Shown here one piece after another: positions 26,553 through 35,596 of a DNA stretch of 64,000 nucleotides; position 1 is the first letter of the stretch; each line of letters begins with the position of its first letter. The notes below the pieces were generated by a model. It worked only from the letters and a program-made list of their open reading frames with translations, was not told where the DNA came from and did not search any database. The stretch lies in the NCBI GenBank assembly GCA_049578465.1, contig JBAUMB010000055.1, positions 30,437 to 94,436 of the forward strand. The letters run 5' to 3'. The stretch is from Fen-1038 sp049578465. Its GTDB lineage: Bacteria > Chloroflexota > Anaerolineae > Anaerolineales > Villigracilaceae. Position numbers and translations under genes: made by a program.

Positions 26553-28156
26553 TGGTTACAAAATCAGCGCTGCGTTCGTTGGCTGGCGATTTACCTTTCA
26601 TTGCCGAACTCGATTGGATGCTTCGACAGAAGAATCGCGCGCACAACGATCACTTCTCGCTCGAACGATTAAAGAAATCGTTGCCCGAGGCGGTGAAAAC
26701 CGCAGAGACATTTGCCGCGTCTGCGAAGCCGGGCAAAAAGATTTTATTTTTTTCAACCCTGCATTATTGGATCGAACAATCGGCATATATCTCGCTTGTG
26801 CTAGCTGGGCTCGGACATCAAGTCACCTTGATGACGTTGCCTTATTCCGAATGGCATAAGCGCATGGATAACTTTACGCAACGCCAGCGCATTCTGCACA
26901 CGCGTGACACGTTGAAACCGATTGAGCCGCTGGTCAAACACGTTTCATTGCTTGACCTCAAAGATTCGGCATCGTTGCCAGATAAACTTCGCACCGATAT
27001 TGAACAGATCAGTTTGTGGGATACGCAATATACACTGATGCGCGAAGAAGTGGATATGAATAACGCATCTGACCGCGCTGTATATGATCTGCGCCTCGAA
27101 CGAAATTCTTTTGCGGCGTGCGCTGCGCTGGCTTGGATGCAGACGAACAAACCGGATGTTGTTCTTGTCCCCAATGGTTTGATCCTTGAAATGGGAATCG
27201 TTTTTCGTGTGGCGCGTTATCTTGATATTCCAACCATGACGTTTGAATTCAACGATCAGCGCGAGCAGATTTGGTTGGCACAGAATTCATCCATCATGCG
27301 GCAGGAAACAGATTATCTTGTTGACGCTCGTTGCAAACTTCCGATGAACGATGCAATGTATGAACGCCTGGCCGATTTAGAGAACGCACGACGCGGTGCG
27401 CGCGTTTGGGGAAAATCCAAACGCTTGTGGCAATACGTCTCTTCTCAAGGCGGAGAGGCGACGAAGAAATTGCTTGAACTCGATGATCGTCCGGTTGTCA
27501 TGTTGGCTGCAAATGTATTGGGCGATAGCTTAACGCTTGGACGCAACATCTTCGCTGAGTCAATGACCGAATGGATCAAGCGCACGGTTCAATTTTTTGC
27601 AACCCGCTCAGATGTCCAGTTGGTGATTCGAGTTCATCCCGGCGAAACGATTGTTCCAAAAGCGAAATCTATGGCGCAAGTTGTGCGCGAGGCTCTGCCG
27701 TCGTTGCCGGAATACATTCATGTCATCGCCGCGGCTGATAAAGTCAACACATATGATCTCATCGAGATTGCCGATTTAGGTTTGGCGTATACCACCACGG
27801 TCGGACTCGAGACCGCCATGAATGATCGTCCTGTGATCTCGTGCGGCCAAACGCATTATCGCGGCCGCGGCTTTACGCTCGATCCAAATTCTTGGAAAGA
27901 ATATTTTACAACGCTGAAAAAAGTTTTATCGGATCTGCCCGCTTATCGTCTGAACGAGGCGCAGGTAGAATCCGCCTGGAATTATGCATATCGTTTTTTC
28001 TTTGAGTACCCGCGCCCGTTCCCGTGGCGCTTGATGAATTTCTGGGACGATCTCGCGGTGTGGCCGCTTGGTAAAGTGCTTGGCGCTGAAGGTCAAGCTG
28101 AATTTGGCGAGACGTTCAAGTTTTTGGTTGGCGAACCGTTTACGTGGAAGAACTAA
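26552..28156 (+). CDS. Capsule-type GT-B glycosyltransferase (surface carbohydrate biosynthesis)
   Basis: 534 residues from ATG 26552, which shares one base with the upstream stop. A first Rossmann-like region starts at KKILFFSTLHYWIEQSAYISLV. The second half has VVMLAANVLGD, LVIRVHPGE and a donor-site-like block with IADLGLAYTTTVGLETAMNDRPVI. This resembles the capsule polysaccharide synthase/KpsC-S and CDP-glycerol glycerophosphotransferase fold, as do 42315-43811 and 55548-57230. It directly follows Wzm/Wzt, so it could add a first, last or linking sugar. The donor is unknown. Confidence 0.72.
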   Translation: MVTKSALRSLAGDLPFIAELDWMLRQKNRAHNDHFSLERLKKSLPEAVKTAETFAASAKPGKKILFFSTLHYWIEQSAYISLVLAGLGHQVTLMTLPYSEWHKRMDNFTQRQRILHTRDTLKPIEPLVKHVSLLDLKDSASLPDKLRTDIEQISLWDTQYTLMREEVDMNNASDRAVYDLRLERNSFAACAALAWMQTNKPDVVLVPNGLILEMGIVFRVARYLDIPTMTFEFNDQREQIWLAQNSSIMRQETDYLVDARCKLPMNDAMYERLADLENARRGARVWGKSKRLWQYVSSQGGEATKKLLELDDRPVVMLAANVLGDSLTLGRNIFAESMTEWIKRTVQFFATRSDVQLVIRVHPGETIVPKAKSMAQVVREALPSLPEYIHVIAAADKVNTYDLIEIADLGLAYTTTVGLETAMNDRPVISCGQTHYRGRGFTLDPNSWKEYFTTLKKVLSDLPAYRLNEAQVESAWNYAYRFFFEYPRPFPWRLMNFWDDLAVWPLGKVLGAEGQAEFGETFKFLVGEPFTWKN

Positions 28157-28992
28157 TGGCAGAAAACACCAAGCAACAAGTCCGGGAATTTTATGATCAG
28201 ATTGGCTGGTCGCAAGTCGGCGAAGGGTTGTATCAAAACGCTCGCTACGAAGATCTGCGATCCGTTTCACACGACTATATTCATCGTTGTCATTTGCGCG
28301 TCAATCGTTATATCGCTTCGCGCGGCGACTTTTTGCTGGACGCCGGTTCCGGTCCGGTTCAATGGCCCGAATATTTGACCTACTCCGAAGGCTATCACTT
28401 TCGCGTCTGTCTTGATATATCCATCACGGCATTGAGAGAAGCACGCACGCGGCTTGGTGCGAAAGGTTTGTATGTTGTCGCAGATATAGCCAACCTTCCA
28501 TTCAAGGCTGACGCGTTTGACGGCATTGTTTCGATGCATACGATTCATCATTTGCCGCTGAGTGATCATCGCGGCGCGTATCTTGAATTGCATCGCGTTC
28601 TCAAATCAAATCGAACAGCGGCAATCGTCAACGGCTGGGATCATCCGCGTTTGGTGTTAGTCACGCGTCCATTAGTTCGTTTGATTCGATTTATCCGAAG
28701 CGGCAGTTTTGGCAAACGAAAAAAGAATTGGCAAGCCGAAGATGAACAAGAAGGCACCTTCGTTAAAAAATTGACGCCGCGCTGGTTGAAACAAGAGTTG
28801 CATGATGTGGATTTTGAAATCTTCGCGTGGCGCAGTCTCAGCACCGTGTTTCTTAAAACCGTTGTCAATCCACGTTGGGGAGGCAAACCATTTTTGCGTT
28901 TTGTGTTCTGGCTCGAAGATCGTTTCCCGCGCTTCTTTGGCGAGAACGGACAATATCCGTTGATTGTGATTCGTAAATCGGAAGCCAAGTAA
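28156..28992 (+). CDS. Class I SAM-dependent methyltransferase
   Basis: 278 residues from ATG 28156 (TAATG junction); an upstream in-frame GTG at 28144 is less likely. Motif I is variant (FLLDAGSGPVQWPEY), followed by CLDIS, VADIANLPF and the post-motif GIVSMHTIHHLP typical of Methyltransf_11. The C-terminal 100 residues are basic and carry an amphipathic stretch. It lies two genes after Wzt, a position where E. coli-type systems keep chain-capping methyltransferases. That comparison is an inference. Confidence 0.78.
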   Translation: MAENTKQQVREFYDQIGWSQVGEGLYQNARYEDLRSVSHDYIHRCHLRVNRYIASRGDFLLDAGSGPVQWPEYLTYSEGYHFRVCLDISITALREARTRLGAKGLYVVADIANLPFKADAFDGIVSMHTIHHLPLSDHRGAYLELHRVLKSNRTAAIVNGWDHPRLVLVTRPLVRLIRFIRSGSFGKRKKNWQAEDEQEGTFVKKLTPRWLKQELHDVDFEIFAWRSLSTVFLKTVVNPRWGGKPFLRFVFWLEDRFPRFFGENGQYPLIVIRKSEAK

Positions 28993-28994
28993 AT

Positions 28995-29861
28995 ATGGAA
29001 TTGGAACTCGACATTCCTGATAGCGCCAGTCAATGGTACAAACTGAAAAAGAATCCGCGCCTGTTTTTTTGGTGGATGTTTCATCGAGCTACAACGCCGT
29101 TGCGCGTCCTGCCGGACTTTCTCGTGATCGGAGTAATGAAAGGCGGCACAACTTCCTTCTTCAATTATCTGGCTCGGCATCCGCGGATCAATCCTCCGTT
29201 TCGCAAAGAAATAAAATTCTTTGACATCCACTATCCTGAAGGACTCGGCTGGTATCGCGCTCACTTTCCAACATGCTTCAAGATGAAGCCGGGGATGGCC
29301 ACCGGCGAAGCGACGCCGTATTATATTTTTCATCCGACCGCGGCGAATCGAATCGCGAAACTTTTGCCAAATGTTAAATTGATCGCGTTGCTTCGTAATC
29401 CTGTTGACCGCGCTTATTCGCATTACAATCACATGGTGCGCGTCGGCAGGGAATCTTTACCTTTTGAAGATGCCATCGGGCATGAAGCGGAGCGATTAAG
29501 CGGCGAAGAAGAGAAGATTATCGCCGATCCTCGCTATTCCACCTTTAATCATCTGCATTATTCCTATCTCGCGCGCGGAAGATACATTGAACAACTTCAA
29601 AAATGGTTCGCGCTTTTTCCGCGTGAGCAAATGCTGATCCTTGCCAGCGAAGAGATTTATACTTCACCTGCCACCGCGTATCGCAAAGCGACAGAATTTC
29701 TTGGATTATCGGACTGGACGCCGAATGATTTCAAAACTTATAAGCAAGGTGTTTACGAAGAGATGCCTGCATCAACGCGGAATCATTTGATTAAATATTA
29801 TCGTCCTTATAATCAAAAACTATACGGTTATTTGAAGAGAAATTTCGATTGGGACAAGTAA
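28995..29861 (+). CDS. Sulfotransferase 2 (NDST-like, PAPS-dependent)
   Basis: 288 residues. PDFLVIGVMKGGTTSFFNYL carries the 5'-phosphosulfate loop and IALLRNPVDRAYSHYNHMV the 3'-phosphate motif. NPPFRKEIKFFD and the GEATPYYIFHP block are typical of the heparan-sulfate N-/O-sulfotransferase branch. It should move sulfate from PAPS to a sugar. It follows the methyltransferase by two bases and probably acts on the glycan exported by the neighbouring transporter. Confidence 0.88.
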   Translation: MELELDIPDSASQWYKLKKNPRLFFWWMFHRATTPLRVLPDFLVIGVMKGGTTSFFNYLARHPRINPPFRKEIKFFDIHYPEGLGWYRAHFPTCFKMKPGMATGEATPYYIFHPTAANRIAKLLPNVKLIALLRNPVDRAYSHYNHMVRVGRESLPFEDAIGHEAERLSGEEEKIIADPRYSTFNHLHYSYLARGRYIEQLQKWFALFPREQMLILASEEIYTSPATAYRKATEFLGLSDWTPNDFKTYKQGVYEEMPASTRNHLIKYYRPYNQKLYGYLKRNFDWDK

Positions 29862-29862
29862 C

Positions 29863-31077
29863 ATGAGTATAAAAACTGCAAATTCCAATCTCAATAAAAC
29901 CATTTTGATTTTTGTTGTTGTACTAATGATGATGGCGTGCGTTGCCATACCAGCTACAACTCCAGTTTCGATTGCTTCTCCAACTCCATTACCAGCAGCT
30001 CAAATACATATCAAGGACGTGACAAGCTGGAAATGGACCGAGATACCTGTTCCAGTTATTAAACCATTTTCTCAACATCCACAAGTATTGATTGATTCAA
30101 AGGGAAGAATTCATTTATTGTGGGACACTTTGGGTGGTTCTGATAATGCTTTTATATATCATTCTTATTTTGACGCAGGACAATGGACATCACCAAAGCC
30201 TATTGCATCAACTTTAGGAACATCATCTATAGTAACAGCGCCACTTGCAACTCCAGACGGTGCAATTCATGTTCTTTGGTATAACCAATTACAACTTGGC
30301 GGCCCTTATCGCTTGATGTACGCAAAATATGATGGCGCAAATTGGAGCCCAGAAGTAGAACTTTATCGTTCTGATAAAGACCCAAATCTTAGTGGCAGTT
30401 TGTTTTCAGACTCTCAATCAGTAGTCCATGCGGTTATACGAGTACCAAAAGGTTTGGGTTCTGATTTTCTATATTTGACGAATACTACTAATGGTTGGCA
30501 AATTCAACAATCTATCTTGCCTCAAGGGTTAAACGATCTGATTATGTGGAAATATGAATCTGATAGTGATGGGGGTGTTCGACTTTATGGTAGAGATTTA
30601 AATGGCCAACTAAACTTTGCTTATTGGAAAAACAATGCTGCCACAACACAACAAACAAATATTACTTTAAAAATGTACGATCATGACTTTGGCGACAATC
30701 TAGGAAATTATTATATATATCGAATTGGTGATGTGCCAATTCCAGGCGGAACGACAACAGGTGTTTATTCTCAATGTATTGATACAAACTTAACTTTATG
30801 GCCGGAGCAACTTTTGTCCGGAGAGAACAAAGTTGTTACTGCGCCTCAAATTGCTCAAAGCGCATCTCGTACAGTTATGTCATGGATTACAAGTGATAAC
30901 CAAGTCCAATTTCTTTTTCCGAAGGGCTGTGGTAAAGCTGATTTATTTACATTACCCTTGCCAAAAGTTATCTTTGTACGGCAGTCTCTTTCATTGGCTA
31001 TAAGTGATTCGCCTAACAAACTTTGTATTCTTAATAGAGCCGGTGAATTTGAAATGTATTGTGCAGATATGCAATAA
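29863..31077 (+). CDS. AT-rich predicted lipoprotein with beta-propeller-like repeats
   Basis: 404 residues. The N-terminus has a hydrophobic signal (about 13-25) ending in MMAC, with Cys26 as the likely lipidated residue. A Thr/Pro/Ser-rich spacer follows, then repeats of the type DSKGRIHLLWD, TPDGAIHVLWY and SDSQSVVHAVI, each followed by a W-rich strand, as in BNR/sialidase-like propellers. It looks secreted and anchored on the outer membrane face. Codon use is clearly AT-richer than its neighbours, suggesting separate acquisition. No function is recognised; glycan binding or hydrolysis is possible, but catalytic residues are not evident. Confidence 0.7.
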   Translation: MSIKTANSNLNKTILIFVVVLMMMACVAIPATTPVSIASPTPLPAAQIHIKDVTSWKWTEIPVPVIKPFSQHPQVLIDSKGRIHLLWDTLGGSDNAFIYHSYFDAGQWTSPKPIASTLGTSSIVTAPLATPDGAIHVLWYNQLQLGGPYRLMYAKYDGANWSPEVELYRSDKDPNLSGSLFSDSQSVVHAVIRVPKGLGSDFLYLTNTTNGWQIQQSILPQGLNDLIMWKYESDSDGGVRLYGRDLNGQLNFAYWKNNAATTQQTNITLKMYDHDFGDNLGNYYIYRIGDVPIPGGTTTGVYSQCIDTNLTLWPEQLLSGENKVVTAPQIAQSASRTVMSWITSDNQVQFLFPKGCGKADLFTLPLPKVIFVRQSLSLAISDSPNKLCILNRAGEFEMYCADMQ

Positions 31078-31101
31078 TTAACGATAAGTGGAGTTATCTA
31101 A

Positions 31102-32112
31102 ATGAACTGGAAAAATCAAGTTGTATTAGTCACTGGCGGCACGGGATCGTTCGGCAAGAAATTCGTCGAGATCATGCTCAAGGATTTCAAGCCGAAGAAG
31201 ATCATCATCTATAGCCGCGATGAGTTGAAGCAATATGAAATGCAGGCTTCGGGATTTAATCATCCCTCGATGCGTTATTTCATCGGCGACGTGCGCGACC
31301 GCGAGCGTCTTCTGCGCGCCATGCAGGGTGTGGATGTAATTGTCCATGCCGCGGCATTGAAGCAGGTGCCCGCCTGCGAATATAATCCGATGGAAGCGGT
31401 GAAGACTAATATCATGGGCACGAGCAACGTGGTCGAAGCCGCGCTGGATGCAGATGTCAAAAAAGTGATGGCACTCAGCACCGATAAAGCTGTCAACCCG
31501 GTGAATTTATATGGCGCGACCAAACTCGCGGCGGAGAAGTTGACCGTTCAAAGTAACGCGTATGCCGCGGGTTCAGCGACCCGCTATTCGTGCGTTCGAT
31601 ACGGAAACGTGGTCGGGAGTCGCGGTTCGGTGGTGCCGGTCTTTCTGAAGCAACGCGAGTCGGGCAAGGTTACAATCACCGATGATCGCATGACGCGCTT
31701 TTGGTTGTCGTTGGAACAAGGCGTCCGATTTGTAATTACTTGCATCGAACAAATGGAAGGCGGCGAAGTCTTCGTGCCAAAGATTCCGAGCATGAAAGTG
31801 ATTGATCTCGCCAAAGCCATCGCGCCGAATGCGGATGTAAATGTGATCGGCATTCGGCCCGGTGAGAAGTTGCATGAGGTTTTGATCTCTGAAGATGAGG
31901 CGCGCAACACTGTTGAGTTGGATCAGATGTTTGTAGTTCAACCGGCGGAGGCGTTTTGGTTCGGCTACTCGTGGCAAAAGCAAGGAAAATTGCTTTCGGA
32001 CGGATATCGTTATTCAAGCGACAATAATAAGGAATGGCTGGATGTGAACGGCATCAAAAGATTTGTCGAGCCGTTCGAGAAGTTGTTTGCCGCTGGAAAG
32101 CTGGAAGGATAG
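31102..32112 (+). CDS. pseB: UDP-GlcNAc 4,6-dehydratase (inverting), PseB-like
   Basis: 336 residues, the PseB length. It has GGTGSFGKKF for NADP, YSRDELKQYEM, GDVRDRERL, HAAALKQVPACEYNP, LSTDKAVNPVNLYGATK (the TDK/YxxxK of this family) and GIRPGEKLHE. PseB converts UDP-GlcNAc to UDP-2-acetamido-2,6-dideoxy-beta-L-arabino-hexos-4-ulose, the first step to pseudaminic acid. The usual partner PseC aminotransferase is not seen in the window. The 32149 reductase may instead divert the keto sugar. The ribosome site is GTGGAG. Confidence 0.88.
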   Translation: MNWKNQVVLVTGGTGSFGKKFVEIMLKDFKPKKIIIYSRDELKQYEMQASGFNHPSMRYFIGDVRDRERLLRAMQGVDVIVHAAALKQVPACEYNPMEAVKTNIMGTSNVVEAALDADVKKVMALSTDKAVNPVNLYGATKLAAEKLTVQSNAYAAGSATRYSCVRYGNVVGSRGSVVPVFLKQRESGKVTITDDRMTRFWLSLEQGVRFVITCIEQMEGGEVFVPKIPSMKVIDLAKAIAPNADVNVIGIRPGEKLHEVLISEDEARNTVELDQMFVVQPAEAFWFGYSWQKQGKLLSDGYRYSSDNNKEWLDVNGIKRFVEPFEKLFAAGKLEG

Positions 32113-32148
32113 GAGCGATATTCGAGTGATTGAATATCGAACATTATC

Positions 32149-33069
32149 ATGCGATTGCTGATCACCGGTTCAAGTGGACTCCTCGGTCTAAATTTGGCTT
32201 TGGATGCAACGCGCACGCATCACGTCATTGGCGTGGATCGCAGTACGCTTGCGTCCGTTCCATTTGAGTTGATCCACGCCGATCTTCTTGATCCGGACGC
32301 CGCGTATAGAATCGTCTCCAAATCCAAGCCGGATGCGGTCATCCATTGCGCGGCACTGGCGGACGTGGATGTCTGCGAATCGAATCCCGATCTTGCGTAT
32401 CAGATGAATGCAGATTTGCCGGCGCGGCTGGCTGATGCTTGTGCGCGGCGTCAAGTTCGCCTCATTCACATTTCGACAGATGCAGTTTTCGATGGGCAAA
32501 GGGAGGATGTTTACGTCGAGGGCGATGCTCCAAACCCGAAAGGCGTTTATGCTAAAACAAAACTAGAGGGCGAACGCGCCGTTTTGCAAGTTAATCCACT
32601 AGCGATTGTGGCGCGTGTTAATTTTTATGGCTGGTCATTGAGCGGCAAGCGAAGTCTCGCCGAGTTCTTTATCAACAACCTCAGCACCGGCAAGAGCGTC
32701 AACGGTTTTACCGACGTGCTTTTTTGTCCGATGCTGGTCAATCATCTGGGCGATGTTTTGCTTGCGATGTTGGATCGCGGCTTGCGCGGTTTATATCATG
32801 TGGTGGGTCCGCAGGCGATGAGCAAATATCAGTTCGGAGTTGAGATCGCGCGCAAGTTTGGATTGAAGGAAAACCTGATTTCGCCGCAGTCCGTGGATAA
32901 GTCCAGCCTGACTGCACGCCGTTCCCACAATTTGTGGCTGTCTACTCACAAATTGTCCACCGATTTGGATATGACTCTCCCGTCTTTCTCCACCGGCTTG
33001 AACGAGTTTAATACACAATACCAGCAGGGTTATCCACAGAAAATCCGCAGTTATCAACAGAATTCCTAA
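32149..33069 (+). CDS. RmlD-like nucleotide-sugar 4-ketoreductase (SDR)
   Basis: 306 residues. ITGSSGLLGLNLA binds the nucleotide. HCAALADVDVCESNPDLAYQMNADLP, HISTDAVFDG and YAKTKLEGE (YxxxK) are typical of dTDP-4-dehydrorhamnose reductase-like proteins. Following PseB directly, a plausible task is reduction of the 4-keto product, giving a UDP-2-acetamido-2,6-dideoxy sugar (fucosamine/quinovosamine type). True RmlD activity is less likely because rmlA-C are absent from the window. The next gene is the nonulosonic acid synthase. Confidence 0.8.
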   Translation: MRLLITGSSGLLGLNLALDATRTHHVIGVDRSTLASVPFELIHADLLDPDAAYRIVSKSKPDAVIHCAALADVDVCESNPDLAYQMNADLPARLADACARRQVRLIHISTDAVFDGQREDVYVEGDAPNPKGVYAKTKLEGERAVLQVNPLAIVARVNFYGWSLSGKRSLAEFFINNLSTGKSVNGFTDVLFCPMLVNHLGDVLLAMLDRGLRGLYHVVGPQAMSKYQFGVEIARKFGLKENLISPQSVDKSSLTARRSHNLWLSTHKLSTDLDMTLPSFSTGLNEFNTQYQQGYPQKIRSYQQNS

Positions 33070-33078
33070 AGGTGAGAC

Positions 33079-34146
33079 ATGGAAATCAAACTGCATGACC
33101 GAACCATTGGATCGAATCATCCGACCTATTTCATCGCTGACATCGCCGCAAATCATGACGGCGATTTGGAACGTGCCAAACTATTGATCCGCCTCACGCG
33201 CCAAGCCGGAGCGGACGCGGCTAAATTCCAGAATTTTGACGCGCCGAAAATTGTTTCTGATTACGGCTTCTCGCACATGAACGCGCAAGTGAGTCATCAA
33301 GCCTCGTGGAAAAATTCGGTGACGGAGGTTTATCGCGCCGCGTCGATTCCGTTTGAATGGACGATGATTTTAAAAGAAGAGTGCGAGAAAGTCGGCATCC
33401 ATTATTTTTCATCGCCGTATGATTTCGAAGCCATTGATTTTCTCGATCCTTATGTTGAAATCTATAAAGCCGGTTCGGGCGAAATTGATTGGATCGAAGC
33501 CTTGGAGCGCATGGCGAGCAAAGGCAAACCGTTCTTTGTCGCAACGGGCGCGTCAACGATCGGCGAAGTTCAGCGCGCGGTTCATGCCATCTTGAAAATC
33601 AACAAGCAATTGGTGTTGATGCAATGCAATACCAATTACACTGCCAGCCCGAAGAATTATGATCATCTGCATGTCAACGTATTGAAGACATATGCGACGA
33701 TGTTTCCGGATGTAATTCTGGGATTGTCGGATCACACACACGCGGTCGCGCCGGTTCTCGCGGCGGTGACGCTGGGTGCGCGCGTCATTGAGCGGCACTT
33801 CACCGATAGCAATGACCGCGAAGGTCCCGATCATAAATTTGCGATGAACCCCGAGAACTGGGCAAAGATGGTGGAAGAGACTCGTTTATTGGAACGCTCA
33901 TTGGGCGGCGCTGATAAATTCATCGTGGAGAACGAAAAAGATACTGCCATCGTTCAGCGTCGTTGTCTGCGTGCGGCGCGTGAAATTAAAGCAGGTGAAA
34001 TTTTTACGCGCGATATGATCGACGTGCTCCGTCCTGCCACGCCGGGCGCGATCAAGCCCTATGAAATTCCGGACGTGATCGGTACGAAGGCATTGCATGA
34101 TTTTAAATTGGGTCAAGAATTGAGATGGACGGATTTGGGCGCGTAA
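33079..34146 (+). CDS. neuB: Nonulosonic acid synthase, NeuB/PseI family with SAF domain
   Basis: 355 residues. The TIM-barrel part (about 1-280) has FIADIAANHDGD, AGADAAKFQNF, YFSSPYDFEAIDFLD, YKAGSGEI, GLSDHTHAVAPVLAAVTLGARVIERHFT and EGPDHKFAMNP, which define the NeuB family. Residues about 290-355 form the SAF antifreeze-like cap. These enzymes condense phosphoenolpyruvate with a six-carbon N-acetyl sugar. Neighbours PseB and SpsF suggest a pseudaminic- or legionaminic-type product. A second, shorter synthase is at 53806. Confidence 0.9.
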   Translation: MEIKLHDRTIGSNHPTYFIADIAANHDGDLERAKLLIRLTRQAGADAAKFQNFDAPKIVSDYGFSHMNAQVSHQASWKNSVTEVYRAASIPFEWTMILKEECEKVGIHYFSSPYDFEAIDFLDPYVEIYKAGSGEIDWIEALERMASKGKPFFVATGASTIGEVQRAVHAILKINKQLVLMQCNTNYTASPKNYDHLHVNVLKTYATMFPDVILGLSDHTHAVAPVLAAVTLGARVIERHFTDSNDREGPDHKFAMNPENWAKMVEETRLLERSLGGADKFIVENEKDTAIVQRRCLRAAREIKAGEIFTRDMIDVLRPATPGAIKPYEIPDVIGTKALHDFKLGQELRWTDLGA

Positions 34147-34155
34147 ATTAATAAT

Positions 34156-35301
34156 ATGCGGATCATTTATTTCTCCAAAGATTATTCGCCTCACGATCAT
34201 CGGTTCTTGTCTGCGTTAGCAGAAACTGAACATGAAGTTTTTTATTTGAAGTTGGAAAGAAATTTGCGGCAAGTTGAGGATCGCCCCGTACCTTCACAAA
34301 TCCAGCAGATATTATGGAAAGGCGGACAAACTTCATTTCGATGGCGCGATGTGCCGCGTTTGACTTTGGATTTGAAACGCGTCATTAAAGAAATCAAACC
34401 TGATTTGATTCACGCCGGTCCGATTCAAACTTGCGCGTTGATTACAGTGTTATCAGGTTTTCATCCCATTCTGACGATGTCTTGGGGCTTTGACTTGATG
34501 CAGGATGCCGAACGTAATTCGTGGATGAAACGGATCACGCGCTATGTATTGCATAGGAGTGATTTTTTCACAAGCGATGCACAAATCACGCGTGACAAAG
34601 CAGTTGCTTATGGAATGAATCCGGATCGCACTGTGGTTTTTCCGTGGGGCGTGGATTTAAAACATTTTAGTACTCAGCAATCAGTGGTTAGCAAAAGAAC
34701 GCAAAGCACAAAAAACAAAACGCAAAACGCAAAACGGAAATCGTTTGTCTTGTTTTGTAATCGTGCGTGGGAGCCGCGCTATGGCGTGGATGTGCTCGCC
34801 AAAGCATTTGTTAAGGTTGCGAGCCAACGCGATGACGTTAGTTTGCTTTTGCTTGGCGGCGGCTCGCAGACAAATATGATTCGACAAATCCTGATGAATG
34901 GCGGCGTGCTTGACCGCGCACAATTCGCTGGGCAAGTTTCACAACGCGACTTGCCGCGCTGGTATGATATGGCTGATCTTTATATTTCGCCGTCGCACGT
35001 TGACGGTTCCTCTGTTTCATTGATGGAAGCATTGGCTTGCGGATTGCCGTGTCTCCTTTCAGATATTCCTGCCAACAAGGAATGGATTGATGAAGGAGTC
35101 AACGGCTGGCTGTTCCCGGATGGAAATGCGGATATACTTGCTGAAAAAATTTTGGCAGTGATCGCTCAAAGAAGAAAGTTGACTCCAATCAGCCGCGCCG
35201 CTCGAAAGTCCGCGGAAGAGCGGGCTGATTGGAAAAAGAATTTTGCCAAGCTGCTCGAAGCTTATGAGCAGACCATCCAATTTTATAGGAGGTCCAAATG
35301 A
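34156..35301 (+). CDS. GT4-family glycosyltransferase with an internal low-complexity insertion
   Basis: 381 residues in GT-B style. The donor half begins at FVLFCNRAWEPRYGVDVLAKAF and has the E-x7-E-like DGSSVSLMEALACG region. Between FPWGVDLKHFS and FVLFCNR lies a 23-residue Lys/Thr/Gln/Asn-rich segment encoded by A-rich heptamer repeats (34670-34740). This sits at the hinge between the two Rossmann halves, where length changes are tolerated. It follows neuB and may transfer the nonulosonic acid or the adjoining sugar. The stop overlaps the next start (ATGA). Confidence 0.82.
   Translation: MRIIYFSKDYSPHDHRFLSALAETEHEVFYLKLERNLRQVEDRPVPSQIQQILWKGGQTSFRWRDVPRLTLDLKRVIKEIKPDLIHAGPIQTCALITVLSGFHPILTMSWGFDLMQDAERNSWMKRITRYVLHRSDFFTSDAQITRDKAVAYGMNPDRTVVFPWGVDLKHFSTQQSVVSKRTQSTKNKTQNAKRKSFVLFCNRAWEPRYGVDVLAKAFVKVASQRDDVSLLLLGGGSQTNMIRQILMNGGVLDRAQFAGQVSQRDLPRWYDMADLYISPSHVDGSSVSLMEALACGLPCLLSDIPANKEWIDEGVNGWLFPDGNADILAEKILAVIAQRRKLTPISRAARKSAEERADWKKNFAKLLEAYEQTIQFYRRSK
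34670..34741. repeat. A-rich insertion with heptamer repeats inside the GT4 gene
   Basis: The stretch contains about three to four copies of a GCAAAAC/GCAAAGC heptamer (34700-34738), preceded by a CAGCAATCAGTGGTTAG-like run. It keeps the reading frame and encodes a basic polar segment. A related heptamer run is at 41633-41660 in another gene. Confidence 0.55.
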
Positions 35302-35573
35302 TCGTATCTCTTATCCTCACTTTGGTCGCTGTGATTTTTGCGGTGATCATTGCGCTGGAAAATACAACGATGGTTCAGGTCACGTTTTTTGGTTATGGCG
35401 TTCAAGGCGCAGTTGGAATCTTCCTGCTGATCGCATTGGGTGCGGGCGTGGTGTTGGGCATCCTGCTGATGATCCCGGCCTTGATCGGGCGCAGTTGGAC
35501 GGTGATGCAAAGCAAGCGCAAAATCGCCCAATTGGAAAATAAGCCATCCAGAAAAAAGGCGAGCTCGAATTAA
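35298..35573 (+). CDS. LapA-domain (DUF1049) small membrane protein, copy 1
   Basis: 91 residues with two hydrophobic helices (about 2-22 and 38-62). N-terminal IVSLILTLVAVIFAVIIALENTTMVQVTFFG is the LapA signature (helix, then an N-x-x-x-V-x-V-x-F strand), and a short basic cytoplasmic tail follows. LapA helps tune lipopolysaccharide synthesis in E. coli with LapB; in other phyla its role is unknown. It is coupled to the GT4 gene by a 4-base overlap. A paralogue is at 38600. Confidence 0.85.
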   Translation: MIVSLILTLVAVIFAVIIALENTTMVQVTFFGYGVQGAVGIFLLIALGAGVVLGILLMIPALIGRSWTVMQSKRKIAQLENKPSRKKASSN

Positions 35574-35596
35574 TTTTTTGTTTTGAAGAAGGGATA

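Noticed and set aside
28641..29432. A 263-codon minus-strand frame opposite a methyltransferase and a sulfotransferase
   Set aside because: It spans two real genes on the other strand, is Arg/Lys-rich without domain motifs, and is best explained as an antisense shadow.
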